From Owenia fusiformis (lineage: Eukaryota > Annelida > Polychaeta > Sabellida > Oweniidae): DNA of 64,000 bases. Position numbers and translations under genes: made by a program. Shown here one piece after another: positions 50,739 through 63,544 of this stretch (the first letter of the stretch is position 1; each line of letters starts with the position of its first letter). The notes beneath the pieces are model-generated. The model ran no database searches. It saw only the letters and a list, made by a program, of their open reading frames with translations, and was not told where the DNA came from. The DNA lies in assembly GCA_903813345.2 (NCBI GenBank), contig CAIIXF020000012.1, positions 2,147,318-2,211,317 of the forward strand, written 5' to 3'.

Positions 50739-51857
50739 GACAAAATATGGACCGAAACGACAACCGCAATTTCTTGTTTGGGTTAATTTACATGTAAATC
50801 GTTATATTGATAAGTTACTTCAGGTGTAGCGGAGTAATTAAAATTGATTAACATGTATTTTTCTAAATCCTTTATTTTTGCTTTAAAAATATACATAAGT
50901 GAGACTAGACTACTCATATTTCCCCCAAATCTTCAAAGACTGAAAAATATCGTTGATGGAAAATATTGGATAAGATTTCCTATACCCTGCAGGCGTGACG
51001 TGGCGTCACCATTGTAAATTTAAAAAACAAACAAGGTTGCATGTAACAATTGACAATACCTCTTTGTGGGGTTATAAATCGCGTCGTTTGAAATTGATAT
51101 ATAATTGATAATTCTGCTTAAAATACTAATATATTGTCTTGTTAGGAGAGACACATTTCTACTTCCACTAAAATGTTTCAACAACTTTCAATCAGTTATT
51201 ATCGAACAATTACAATATCACACAATATAATGTGATAACACAATGACAATTGAACGCTGTGATACTTCATATATAATTCATTCAATGAACCAACATCAAA
51301 CAGGCTTCAAATTGCTGGAATAAAAGTCAACGCAATTGTTGAAACGGAATATTAAATCATATTTGCTGTTTTCTGATTCATATTATATTTGATGAATAAT
51401 GAATAAACGCACCCTTGAATCCACAAACAACAGACAATGGTGCTTATTTCATTAATATTCTTGGTGATTAGATCGCCGTGCGTTCTTCCAGAGAACAGTG
51501 TATGGGTATTGCTCAGGGCACTGCCAAAGAGAAAGGGACAGTTTCCAAAAACAGTAATTATCATATTAATTTACTTGTAAAAGAGCAGAACAAAGTTCGA
51601 TGCGTGTTTCTGATTAAATGCAGGTGGAAAAATTATATCTGTAGCAAAGAAATTAAAAAAAAAAAATTCAAAATATTTGAGCTTTTCTAAATTGGGAGCA
51701 ATTAAAAAAGGAAGCCTTGTTGGCTGAAGCCTTGTAACCTTCTGGAAAAGGAAAAAATATTTTGCTTAGCCCAAAAATTTAATAAAGAGAACTAGGAAAT
51801 AAATTAAGAATTGACGTCATTTCAATTTTATACAAAAATGTTCAAGTTAGATAAATT

Positions 51858-52484
51858 GTTTTATCCCACGATTAATGTGTTATCTGTACAATAACAGCTA
51901 TTGATATTTCTGATATTATTGAAATCCGTGTGATATTTTCCAGAAAATCGTTTATCAAACTCATATGCGTGTGATATCGTTTATCCCACGCATATCCGTG
52001 TGATATCACATTTGCATTTCGTGCAACAATATTGTTGGAAATTAGGTCAGATAATTTATTCTCTTTTGAGAAAATAGCTCCGTTAATTTTTTCTATTTAA
52101 GTTTCATCGGTGTATTGAATTACGATTGTGTATATAATTTGATTAGAAGGCTGCTTAATAACGATTAAAAATGGTATTTATGACGAACTATATCATGTAC
52201 AGAAAGTAGTGCACATTACTGCGCAGTGGCCAGTGCAAATTCGTCTGACGAAGAATTGGCGAATCTCTAGTTTATATTGTCTGCCAATGTCCTGGAAATT
52301 GGATCAGAACATCACAAGGTGATTGTAATCATGGGATAAACCCAATATCACATAATTTCTCGTGATATCATTTTATCGCCTCGTAGATATCAAATATCAA
52401 CACTCATTCGCTTCGCTCACTCGTGTTGATATTTGATATCAACTCGGCGATAAAAATGATATCACTCAAAATGATGTGATATTC
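51858..52484. mobile_element. Palindrome-bearing repeat element
   Basis: A strong palindrome at 52343-52484 (arms GTGATATCATTTTATCGCC and ATATCAAATATCAACAC with their complements) centres on CATTCGCTTCGCTCACTC. Upstream, CCGTGTGATAT/GCGTGTGATAT motifs recur at 51928, 51966 and 51987. TTTATCCCACGATTA-like sequence near 51861 is mirrored by TAATCATGGGATAAA near 52327, so the whole stretch may be one element. Confidence 0.6.
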
Positions 52485-52639
52485 TGTATATACAGCATTG
52501 AATATTCACATTTTAACTATATGAAATGTTCTATGGTGTTCCCATGTGTAGAGATCAGAAAATATTCTCTGTAATAATTTCACAGGTATTGCCCCATGTC
52601 GGACTATGCCCTGGGGTTGATGTGTATTAAAATAGTTGA

Positions 52640-52720
52640 CAAGGCAACGTGTAAAATGTCACCATCTGCCATTTGTCACACACGCCAAACGCCAACCGGC
52701 ATGCACAAAAAGAGACTATA
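52640..52720. repeat. Dispersed repeat, copy shared with 61098-61200
   Basis: AAAATGTCACCATCTGCCAT followed by GCCAAAC, CCAACCGGCAT and CACAAAAAG is repeated with small changes at 61120-61196, in the same order and orientation. Confidence 0.6.
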
Positions 52721-52838
52721 AACAGTGTGTCACCACTTCTGGTGGTGACATAAAAAGGTACATATTACAATACAAATATACCAATTAATAATTCTTAAAA
52801 CTTTTTCTCAATTCATGCCAGTCTTCATTCAAATGGAT

Positions 52839-52935
52839 AAGAGTAGGTAATTACCCAGAATTCAAAGACGAATCTATCTTCATGTTGATATCACATACAA
52901 GTCCATCTTTGAATTCTGGGTTAATTCCCACTCTT
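52839..52935. mobile_element. Foldback hairpin element
   Basis: AAGAGTAGGTAATTACCCAG plus AATTCAAAGA (52839-52868) is mirrored by TCTTTGAATTCTGGGTTAAT and so on to 52935. Weaker pairing continues outward to about 52825-52945. The loop is about 35 nt. Confidence 0.75.
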
Positions 52936-53454
52936 AGCTTGAATTATCAATTATCAGTCGGGATTTTCTTTCTGTCATTTAGTGAGGAAAAACTCGCCAC
53001 ATATTGACATTTATTTCACGTTGGTTAAATGTCATATTTGACAACCCACAGATTGCAACCGGCATTTCTATGCATCAAAGATATTTTAGTATCAACTATA
53101 CGGCAACGTCACAAAACAATATGATTACTTTTTCAATCAAATGAAACTTTGATGTACACATATGTCATTTTGAAGTTAGAAATACCAGATTGATAAGAAG
53201 TTAATTTCAAATAAATGTGTCATTGATTTCATTAAGTGATTAACTAAATCTTTGAACATTAACATGATTGTATTTCACATTGTTACTTTCAAAAAGTATC
53301 AGAGTACTTAGCTTGAAACACTTTGAAACATAGAAAATGTAAAATCTGTTAATAAACATGGTACAAATCAAAGGTTTTATATTTTTCAGATTCATTAATT
53401 GATTGACAAAGCAATCAATGCCATTTTATCCTATTGTCAAAAAGAGACTATTGT

Positions 53455-53715
53455 CACATACTGATGAGTAATTATGGACTATTAATTAAAGGCCCTGTGT
53501 AAAATTTAATGCACATTGTCAAAAATAGACTGCAGTAAAACCTGCCTTAGTGAACACAACTCATTAGTGAACACCTCTCTTCAGTGAACACACTTCCTCC
53601 GCACATACTCCATTGACTTGCTGTATAAATTACCCTCATTGTAGTATGCAATAATGTTTCATACTGAGGAGTACTTATGTACTGTTATTTAAAGGCCCTG
53701 TGTAAATATAAAAGC
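53455..53715. repeat. Direct repeats and short tandem GTGAACAC motifs
   Basis: TTTAAAGGCCCTGTGTAAA-like blocks occur at about 53486-53507 and 53680-53700, each preceded by CATACTGA-GAGTA. Between them AGTGAACAC is repeated three times at 16-18-bp spacing (53551-53591). The TTAA-AGG ends resemble TTAA-type transposon termini. Confidence 0.55.
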
Positions 53716-54464
53716 ATTCTGGCTATTATTACCCATTGATGCAATGCACCTGTTCTATTTCAAGAAGCATTTACATGTTAAGAAATTTTGTTCAAATTAG
53801 AGTTATTAATTTTTAAATGGTTTGAAATCGCTTAGCTTATTTAATTAATTCTTGGAAAGATGCTGCTTTCAATCAAATTAAAGTTTTTTTTACAATTTAC
53901 AATGCATAGTGGCTTATCATCAAAGAAGCTAACATTTTAAATGTGTGGGGAATTCAAATATTAAAAAAATTAAGATCGAGCAACTTTTTCAAAAAAACTA
54001 GATAATAAAGTATTCGAATGGAAACAAATATTTTCAAAAAATTACCATTATATCACCAATTTTCAAAACTTTCTTCACTTTCCTGCACACCATTTTGATC
54101 TATGAAGACAATATTCTAAAATTTAAAAAAATTTAAAAAGGTTGCTTGCTAGATTTGATTTGTGCTCAATTAAACAAAGTCTGTATTTTATATTTATACA
54201 TTATATTTATAAATACATTCACATATTTACACAATCTCCTCTATATTACAATGTTTAATTTTATTTATATTCACAATTAAAATATTAATTGATAATAATA
54301 CACACACATGTATAACAATGGTGTTTTAGATACAGTTTTTTCCTAATGTCAGCTCCAAATGAGATTTTGTCCATCTTTAATATAACTTTAGTATAACATC
54401 CACATCCTTCTGTTGGAACTGACCATCATTTCTTGTGTTGAGATCCTAGTATCAAGCACGACTT

Positions 54465-54637
54465 CAGACTGACATAGCATAACCTGAAAATAGAAAGAGT
54501 TCCCATTTACATGCAATTTTTGCAGACTGTTAGGAGAAAATGCTGATTTCTGACTGACGTAGCATGGCCTGAAAAGAGAAAGAGTTCTCATTTACATGCA
54601 GTTTTTGCAGACTGTTGCGAGAAAATGCTCAATTCTG
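54465..54637. repeat. 85-bp tandem duplication
   Basis: Two adjacent copies (TAGCAT-CCTG-AAAGAGTT-TTACATGCA-TTTTGCAGACTGTT) start about 85 bp apart (TAGCAT at 54475 and 54560), with roughly 88-90% identity. Confidence 0.88.
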
Positions 54638-56359
54638 ATTGTGGTTTATAGGTTTCTAATTTTTGAAGTTTTGAAAACGTGAATATTAATCCACATATAT
54701 GGCAAAATATAACAAAGAGATAAATATTTCCTATATCTGAAAAATTGCTGCATTTTAGTTTTGATCAAACAAAATGTGTTCAAATTTTGAGGTTCTTTAA
54801 CAAAGTAATATATTGCAGTTTAAAGAATTAAATCCCTATAAACAGTATAAATGAAGCAGCTTAAACTCTGACCTTGACAATATTTACACAAAATATAGAT
54901 ATACATGTATGACAACTGAATTGAAAAGATATTCAACAAGCTATCAATCATTTGTCAATTGTCACATTTGAATTTGATCTCAAATCAAAATCACTCATCT
55001 AGGATCTATAAAAATGTGTGCTAGGAATTCAGTGACACTTATTTTTCCAACATTTGTAATTACTTTGCATTTGTAATCAATACTTTGACATTTCAATTTT
55101 GAAAAATAACAGTTATGTAACAAAAGCAACAATTTTATTTTCTGTTCACACAATATGTACAACTTTAACAATTAAAATGTGAATAATAATTACAACTTAT
55201 GTAACCTTAACCATCATAATTAAGGACAGTGGGCTATTATGTATCATTACAAAAAAGTGATTTTCCTTATCAGTCCATTACATCACAAAATATGTACAAA
55301 AAAATGTGAACTCCCTTCGAAGAAATGTTACCATATGGGTCAGTTATATAGCATACAATAGGCATATACTATGACAAAATACAAGTTTACTTTTATAGTA
55401 TAATGATATTACAGAAACAATGTATAATTTCCAAAAAACAATTTGTTCTGCTGAGAAAATGACATTAAATAATAAGTGACAAGTAAAATACGATGAGGTG
55501 CTGATTGGGGTGACATATTACATAAAAGCGCCCGGCTACTCATTTCTAGAATGGGTTATTTCAGAAACCTGGAATTTCCTACTTTTGTTCGTTTCTCAGA
55601 TCACTTATTTTATTCTGTTTATTCTCATTTCTGCAGTGGAGCTCTTCAATTGGGAGGGGAAAACATGTTTTCTTAAAAGACCAACAGATTACCCTCAAAG
55701 TTTGCTCCAATCTCCATGTTTGGTTTAACATGGGACTTACAGAGTGGTATTTTCTACCAATTTTTTTTGTTCATTCTTTCGTTGCAAATGCAGAAAAAAT
55801 ATCAGAAATGAATCAAGACTTTTGCATCTTCTCAAATGAATTATTTTCCTCTAATGTATCTTTCATGGTACAGTGTAAACAAAGACTTGAAGTGGTATCA
55901 TATTTCAGAAATAAAGATCAGTGGGAATGTGATGTGCTCGGTTCACTGATCACGATTAATGAAAATGTAAAAATACTTCAAACATTGAATTGTTAGTTTC
56001 TGGCATTATTAGAGAATATTAAAGACCATTATACCTTGTGGTTTCACGTTGAAAATAAACAACCAAGGAATATGATGATGCTATCAAAATATCAAATTGA
56101 TGTGAAATTCTGATAGGAGATAACTTGTGTGAAATGAAACTGGTGCACACAAGGATTTTCCATAGTGGAACTCTCAAAACCAAAGGACTAAGCTAACTAA
56201 GCTAACTAACCTGAGCTAAGAAAATGCTCAGATTGCATCAAATAATGTCTTCGAAAAAACATTTTTTCTGGGGGAACACACCCCGGACCCCCCCCCCCAA
56301 GATCAGACATCCCCAAGTAGGTGTACCAGCTCAAAATATAGCCCTTGCACCCATGGTTC

Positions 56360-56990
56360 TCCAGTCATTCTCTTCAATTGGGTGTTGTTCCTAAGTCATC
56401 CTCTTCAATGCAACAGGGCATTGTTCTTAAGTTATCCTCTTTAATATGGCACCGTTCTAAAACTGTTCTAAAGTGATTAGTTTCAATAGGGCATTGTTCT
56501 CAAGTCATCTTTTTCAACAGGGCATTATTCCCAAGTCATCCTTTAAAACAGGGCACTGTTCCAAAGTCATCCTTTTAACAGGGCATTGTTCCAAAGTCAT
56601 TATTTTCAACAGGGCATTGTTCCCAAGTCATCCTTTTCAACAGGGCACTGTTCCCAAGTCATACTTTTCAACAGGGCACTGTTCCCAAGTCATACTTTTC
56701 AACAAGGCACTGTTCCAAAGTCATCCTTTTCAACAGGGCACTGTTCCCAAGTCATCCTTTTCAACAGGGCATCGTTCCAAAGTCATCCTTTTCAACAGGG
56801 CATTGTTCCCAAGTCATCCTTTTCAACAGGGCACTGTTCCCAAGTCATACTTTTCAACAGGGCACTGTTCCAAAGTCATCCTTTTCAACAGGACACTGTT
56901 CTAAAGTCATCCTCTTCAATAGGGCATTGTTCCCAAGTCATTCTGTTCAACAGAACATTGATCTAAAGTCATTCTTCTCAACAGGGTCTC
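56360..56990. repeat. 31-bp minisatellite, about 20 copies
   Basis: The unit CAACAGGGCACTGTTCCCAA plus GTCATCCTTTT recurs at 31-bp steps (for example 56641, 56672, 56703). Edge copies are degenerate. Because 31 is not a multiple of 3, the reading frame rotates through all three phases of the unit, giving long stop-free but meaningless ORFs (56473-56966). It is preceded by a C-rich run at 56289. Confidence 0.95.
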
Positions 56991-56999
56991 TATTGGTCC

Positions 57000-57890
57000 A
57001 AGGGTGTTTCAAGAATTCCATCACTTAGCAAGGCTCAATATCGGAAGAAGAACAGGCTGGGGGATTTTCCCAACTTTTAAAAAATATTTTCAATTTTTTC
57101 AATAAACAGCTATTCAATGAATGGCTTGACCACTTTATATTTCCTTATTCATTTGCAAAAATACAAGTCAAACAACAAATTCCTAAAAAAAGTCCAGGCT
57201 TTATTATTTACCAAAAAATGACCACGATATGTGTATATTAATTGCTAAAAGTGGTGAAAAACATGTCAATTCTCACCGAGGACTTGATTAGCGCAATCTG
57301 TCGTTGGTTAGAGGCTATTAACTGGCCGCACATACAACCCTCTTACACAAGAGAATGATGTAGTATTTATTTACTTCATAATTTATCATCGTATGTTACA
57401 ATATCTTTTTTCAAATATTGCCCCTTGTCTATATATTATTGTTATATAATTACCACAAAAGGGCAAAATAAAATGTCATATTTGATGTTATGTTTCATCA
57501 AAGACATAAGCTGCATGATAGAGATTTTATAACATATAACATTTGTATGATACCAATTATGTACTTTCTAAACATAGGGAAGATAAAGACTGCTTTCTAA
57601 ATATACTTTGTCTAAAATACTTAAAGTGTCTTAACAGCAGACCTCCTCGTCAAAATTGAATTGCACCATTTAATGATGTAATTTTCTTTTGTGCCCCTGG
57701 GCCAGCGCTCACGTCCCACCCTGTAGTAGTTGGACAGGCACTTCAAACCCTGGAACTCTGGGCTGATGGGCTGACATATTAGTACCACTCTTTGACTGGT
57801 CTGTTATGTGGTTATCCCCAGTAATATGATCATGCAGTATAGGCACATTTTTAACTGACTCCCTCCCTGGGATGAGATTTGTGCATAAAT
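57000..57890. other. Non-coding stretch
   Basis: AT-rich sequence with no recognised exon. A GC-richer segment at about 57690-57800 has no recognised identity. Confidence 0.5.
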
Positions 57891-57902
57891 CTTAGCATCA
57901 AA

Positions 57903-57989
57903 TACCCTTTGCATTCGTTCAACTTCACTTCTTAAAAGAGAGCTTCATCTTCTTCTTTGTAGTTACACTAGACTCTAGGCACAGGGTAA
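57903..57989 (+). mobile_element. hAT-like MITE copy
   Basis: 87-bp element starting TACCCTTTGCATTCG and ending CACAGGGTAA. It is flanked by GCATCAAA (57895-57902) and GCATCGAA (57990-57997), a 7-of-8 match as a target duplication. A partial relative (TTGTTCGACTTGGATTCTT) lies near 58803. Confidence 0.72.
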
Positions 57990-59419
57990 GCATCGAATTT
58001 TGGACTTTTAATTTCCTATAAAATTCCCCACAGATACTAGGAGTGGCTGTTACAATATTACACGATTCAAACCTAATTTCCAATTTGCGATCAATTTCAT
58101 GAGTGACAAAAATTGTAACTACTTCATCAAAGGTTAAAATGAAATGAGACAGTTAACATCTTTGGTAATACAAGTACAAATATATTCATTACGTTATAAC
58201 ACTACATTTTTGTTTCTACAATTGAATTTGTCACCCCTTAACCCGAAGATAATAATTTGACACTAAGGCCTTTGCACCCTGTAATTATTTTCACAAATTA
58301 CATTTGTCTTACATATGACTATGTGTCATATAATAAACACATTCTGAGACCTTGTTGTAGGATATTGATATCCAATCACGATTATGTCAAGCACGTCATT
58401 ACTTTCAAATTACCCTTTTCAATCAACTAATTCTAGTTCTCTTACACCCGCCCTACCCCTGCTCTGCTATCTTTCCAACTGCATGGGAAGAAACTGTGAA
58501 ATTAAAACCAGAATAGAGGACATATACTGTACTCCGGTATTTTTCGTGTGCGATTTAGTTTCAAGTTATACGCGATTGTGGTAAAATCGCGAAAATTTAT
58601 CTTCGCAAAATTGTCAATTAAATCCCCAGGGATTTGTGAAAATTTTATTACCTGGGACCCCGTTGCATTTCGTGTTATATAAAATGTTTGTCAAATGTTT
58701 TAAGGCGATAAATGGTATAATTAGACAGTTACAGTGGTTTATTTGATCAAATATACCAAAAAATTACAATGTAATAGAGGATAAATAGAAAAAAGCATGC
58801 ATTTGTTCGACTTGGATTCTTAAAAGAGAACTACATGTTTTTATTCTTTCCATTCATAATAAATTCCTGATCTCATCAAGCCAATCAGAGTTCGTTGTCG
58901 AATTACGCATGATTTTTCTATATATGGCCATTTCCTCTGACATCATCACATAGTTAATGAGCATGGATTTAGCAAGTGTTCCTATTCCTGCTCACTGATT
59001 TGTTGACAATATGTCAGCGCGGTAGGATTGAAATAATTTATGGCCCGAGCTGTCACGGGCACCAGTTGTGGGAGCGGGGCTGCTAAACTGTAATATAATC
59101 TATACTGTACTGGTAGAGGGTGGTCTAGAGTCTGTGTACAGAGTAATCTTATCAGTATCAGAACTTTAAATTGTGGATCATAGTCAGAGTATATTAATTG
59201 TTAATACTGGTCTCTGGGCTTAAGGGTAGTTAGAACAAAGTCAATGCTTTATCATTGCACAATTATTTAAATTACTGAAATTATCACTCAAACGTTTGAT
59301 TTTCATAAAAATAATTATATTCGATTTGACGTCAGCAGTCAGGACACAAAGATTATTCACAGTTTATTATCTGAAACAATTGTACACATTATGGTTCATC
59401 TTATACTATTATACATTTA

Positions 59420-60375
59420 GAACTCAAATTAACTGTTTTATAAGAGATTTGTCCATAGATCACACACCAGGGTAATGTCCAGTGCTCTCCTTATACATCG
59501 GACCATGGGACAAATCCGACTACTTTTGCTCTGGGCCGACCAGGATTGACAGACTGTCAGTCCGAGGAGATACCAAATTATGGTCAAAACTTCAGTCCGA
59601 TTGTCCTTTTATCCTTCCCCAGGAATATGACTGTAATACAACTCATTGTCAGCAGTAAATTACAAAAAAACTTCAAATATTTCAAAATATTTTCAACAAT
59701 TTACGTTTCCAGTTGGTGTTGTTTTTTGTTTTTCTTTTGGAGAGTAAAGGCACCACCTGGCGAGCGGAACTACTGTTCAAAAATTGAAAGTTTTTCAGTG
59801 TCTTTCAATTTGAGAAATGATAATGTTAAATATTTGGCTGTGGATGCGTTAATTCAATGCAGGAGTTATTGATAATCAGGTAAGGCATTGTAGTGTTATG
59901 GACATAAACGGCATTTGTATGAAAAATGAACCCCAAAGTTCATAACACAATCGAATTCCCGAGTGGCTCCAGTATTTTTAGATTTGTTGTAAAGCATGAT
60001 TTTTTCGCGTACTGTACACCTGGCGAAATCGTGAAAAACACATGCAAGCAAATTCAATGTGTTTGACAGTCTATCTGGATCGCTGAGAATGAGAAGATAC
60101 AGCATAAATACGAGTAAGCCTATGTAAAAATTGAATGTTACTCATTTCTTCCTTGACTGACAAGAACCAGTCTGGACTGGCTACTAATTAGAAGTAGTCA
60201 GTCCAGGGACTGGCTACTTTTGGTCTGGGCTGGTGAACTCTTCCAACTTGTCAGTCCGTTTGTCCTGTGACTAATTTTGCACTGGTAATGTCACAGTTTA
60301 TAAGTGATTTGTCCCAAGATAACATATGAGTAACATCACAGTTTATAAGTGTCCCTAGATCACACACCAGTGTAA
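59420..60375. repeat. Clustered diverged repeats
   Basis: TTTATAAGNGATTTGTCC and GATCACACACCAG blocks occur near 59440-59475 and 60300-60370 (two tandem copies in the latter). GACTACTTTTGCTCTGGGC and the later CAGTCCG pattern recur near 59518-59565 and 60215-60260. A 108-codon ORF (59546-59872) begins inside one of these repeats and matches no known family, so it is not called as a gene. Confidence 0.5.
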
Positions 60376-60382
60376 CATGCTA

Positions 60383-60692
60383 TAGTGGATGAGCTCGGAC
60401 CATATTTTTACTCACACTATTGCATTTTTATAATTATGTTAATTATTTGTAGTTTATCATTTGCCATTGATTTTGAAAATAATAGGGTCTAGTTTTTCAG
60501 CCTCTTCGAATAATTGCCATGTATACCCCCCAAGCTACTTTTATGAGGGGGTAATACGATAAGCATCAATAATTTATGTTCTATATCTCCAATCAAATTT
60601 ATATTTCTGGGGAGATGATAAACTACAAATAATAAACATAATTATAAAAATGCAATAGTGTGAGTAAAAATATGGTCCGAGCTCATCCACTA
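60383..60692. mobile_element. 310-bp MITE with 78-bp terminal inverted repeats
   Basis: 60383-60460 and 60615-60692 are inverted copies matching at 77 of 78 bp; both outer ends begin TAGTGGATGAGCTCGGACC. The 154-bp centre is non-coding. The near-identity of the arms suggests recent insertion or gene conversion. The flanks do not give an unambiguous target duplication. Confidence 0.9.
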
Positions 60693-60699
60693 CTATTAT

Positions 60700-62600
60700 G
60701 CTAATTCAACAACACCATATTTATGATGTGACATTTACAAAATGAACCATTTATTAATATAAGGAGGTTGACTTCAATGTAATGTGTTGGAGAAGTAAAT
60801 GGGGGGGGGCTCAACAGTCTTGAAACAAGACTAGACAATTCACAAGTTCAGCATGTTAGTCAATCAGGCTTTTTGATGTGACAATAAAGAGGCAATCAAC
60901 CCATCAACATACTTTTCAAATATTGTTGGCCTTATTCACCTTTTTTAATCTAAATAAGATACTATTCATTTTTGTCTATTATCTCTATAGAAAATGTAAA
61001 TGCAATTTACAAAATTGTTTTAGTTGAATACTTAAAATTCACAAAACAACAATAAATAAATAAATAGTAGTCTTGGGTCCAAAGTTGGTACAGCATGGAC
61101 AACGAACAAGGCATTTACATGCAAAATGTCACCACCTGCCATTTGTTAAAGACACTGATCACCTTATGCCAAACACCGAACACCATTCACAAAAAGTTGG
61201 AAATTGTAACAAAAGAAATGATTTGAGTTATACAAAAGACTTTAATACATGTATATATATATTGACTTCAATAGTCATATTATTCGAGCCTCTTTCATGT
61301 AAATGCCCACATGGGGCAAAACAAATTACTAAATGAGATTTCTTTCTCACAGTACATCATATCCTAGGTTTATCAACCATAAATTGAATAGGAAGTGAGT
61401 TACGAAGCAACAAATTAACTGGGCCACTCTGTACATGTAGCACAACAATCTTCTGAAAAGGTTATAGGCTAAATTCTCATTGACACAATGAAAAAAATAA
61501 ATACTAAAATCCCTAAACATGATTTCTATTAGATAGCCATAACCATTTCATATCTAGTAATAACTAGTTCTTTGCCCCCGATTTATCAATAGCTGTCCAA
61601 TTTTGTCAAAACTGTCTTCTTATACAACGAAAGATCGCTGACTCCTGATAGCTTATTTGTTGGTTCACACCTAATGTAGCTAATGAAACAAAATGGCCGA
61701 TACGGGAATTCACTCAAAGCCCTTCTGCTATTACGAGTCAATTATGTACTAAGTGATAAATATTACCCATAACCCCAGGGATTTGGTAGTTATTTCACAA
61801 AGCATGAAAAGTAACACGTTTTTGTTAGATTATTTGTATCGTGTCAAAAAGAATGACATCGCCCTTAAGAAATATTCTGACGTAATGAAAACTAAAATGC
61901 AAAATAACAGTGCTAAAAATTAAAAATAACAACCAAAAATGTATACAAAAAATCATCATGACAACACTATAGATATTAAAAAAACATCTGGGTACTTTTA
62001 ATTTGTGGAAATCGAGAAAAAATTACCAAAATTGGAAATGTATTATTATGGTTGTTTTAAGTCCAAAAAAATCTCGCCCATCATAATTTGAATCAAAAAA
62101 TGGTCAGGGCATTTGGAACCAGAGTGAACTTGAAGAAAAAACAGATAACCCGTACCCCGAATAGACACCACAATAACTGATTAGATATTTCAATGACCTC
62201 TGACCTTTAAAGCGACACAATTCCTGGAAGCAACACATGTATACCGTGTGCTCTACTCCAAAGTGATAAAATTCCATAATTACATGTATTATAACTGGCT
62301 AATTATAGGGGCACAGGCAACATTTTGTCCGCTTAAACAAAAGGTTATAATGACGCTTTGTACGGTACCTTATAATTAATCGTTATCATTTAGTCCAGTC
62401 AACTATCCACTAATGATAAAACAGTAATAGAGGTATAGTGTATGGTTATACAAAATAGTGAAATGTTTAGCAGTAAATTATAGGTGTGTGAATTGATAGG
62501 CAGGTTGTTATCACCGGCTATTAGCCTCTTGTGGTTAGTGCCTTGTGGTCATTATATCAATGAACGATTGATAATTGAAGAGAGGCTCAGGTCTATCAGC
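60700..62600. other. Non-coding stretch
   Basis: AT-rich with a G-run near 60801-60810 and the dispersed repeat copy at 61098-61200. A T-half-site TTCACACCT lies near 61664. No exon was recognised. Confidence 0.5.
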
Positions 62601-62639
62601 AGAGGTCTCTCAACTTCTTGGGCCTTATTTCTAAACCCC

Positions 62640-62752
62640 TTATGCTTCATATTTAAGGGTCTTATTTCACATTTGAGGACCCTGCTTCTCATTTGAGGGC
62701 ATTATTTTATATTTGAGGACCTTACTTCATAAGTGAGGGCTTTATTTTACCC
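62640..62752. repeat. Diverged outlier block of the 20-bp satellite
   Basis: About five degenerate copies of a 20-bp unit (TTATTTCACATTTGAGGACC-like), clearly related to the array at 63545-63970 and separated from it by ~800 bp of different sequence. Confidence 0.75.
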
Positions 62753-62869
62753 CCCTATCTCACCAAACTAGTTCTTACCCGTTCTTGCCAGTCCTATGAA
62801 TACTGGTTAATCTGGCTGTGGTCAAGAAATATGTCTAAAATAATTAGCTACTTCGTTCATAAACAGTCT

Positions 62870-63535
62870 TCAATACGTCCATCTCATTCGCAGTTCGTTC
62901 AGGTCGCACCACGTCGGTGTGCAATGTCGTGTAACGCGTCCCTTAGTCTAGAAGGGCATCATGACCTGATTACAGAATGGTATGGTCGCCATCGAAATTT
63001 GAATCGATTCAAAATTCTAAATCACATTCCCCGTCCGGGAAAGTCCATGAAGTTCGTAAACAGACTGTAGAATGTTGTAGCTACGTTCATTCAGTTCGCA
63101 CACAGTTTAAAACCAGTTTTGAAGAACGCTGTGGCAACTTGTTTGGTGTCATAGCTATATTTTTGCTACCTCGTTTATAAGCAGTCTTAAATAGGTTCTT
63201 AATCAGTTTAAACCCGTTTGCAATTAGTTTTACCTCGTTCTCAATACATCCTAAGACAGTTCAACTTGTTGTTAAAACGTCCCTAGTAGGATTGAAGTAC
63301 GACGGTTCCATTCGTAGTTAGTCCAGCTCGTCGCTAGTACGTTGTCACTCTTTCTAATTGTAGATCGTATCGACCGAGAGAACATGTTTAGCATGATCTA
63401 AGTTCTAGAGGACCTACCCATTCGAGTATGTTCGATGAAGTTTGAAAATAGACCCCAAACAGTTCTAAGTACGTCCAGTCCGATTGTACACAGTTGAAGA
63501 ACGTAGTGAAAACTAGTTTGGTGTGATAGTAGGGT
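62870..63535. repeat. Spacer with duplicated ~110-bp module
   Basis: ATGAAGTTCGTAAACAGACT...GAAGAACGCTGTGGCAACTTG...TTTGGTGTCATAG (63046-63151) recurs in diverged form at 63435-63526 (GATGAAGTTTGAAAATAGAC...GAAGAACGTAGTGAAAACTA...TTTGGTGTGATAG). AGTTCG/CGTCC motifs are scattered throughout. Confidence 0.55.
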
Positions 63536-63544
63536 TACAAATGA

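Noticed and set aside
56473-56966. Long ORFs of 143 and 126 codons
   Set aside because: They read through a 31-bp minisatellite and change with its phase; there is no independent coding signal.
59546-59872. 108-codon ORF
   Set aside because: It starts within a dispersed repeat and shows no known domain; a transposon fragment or chance is more likely than a gene.
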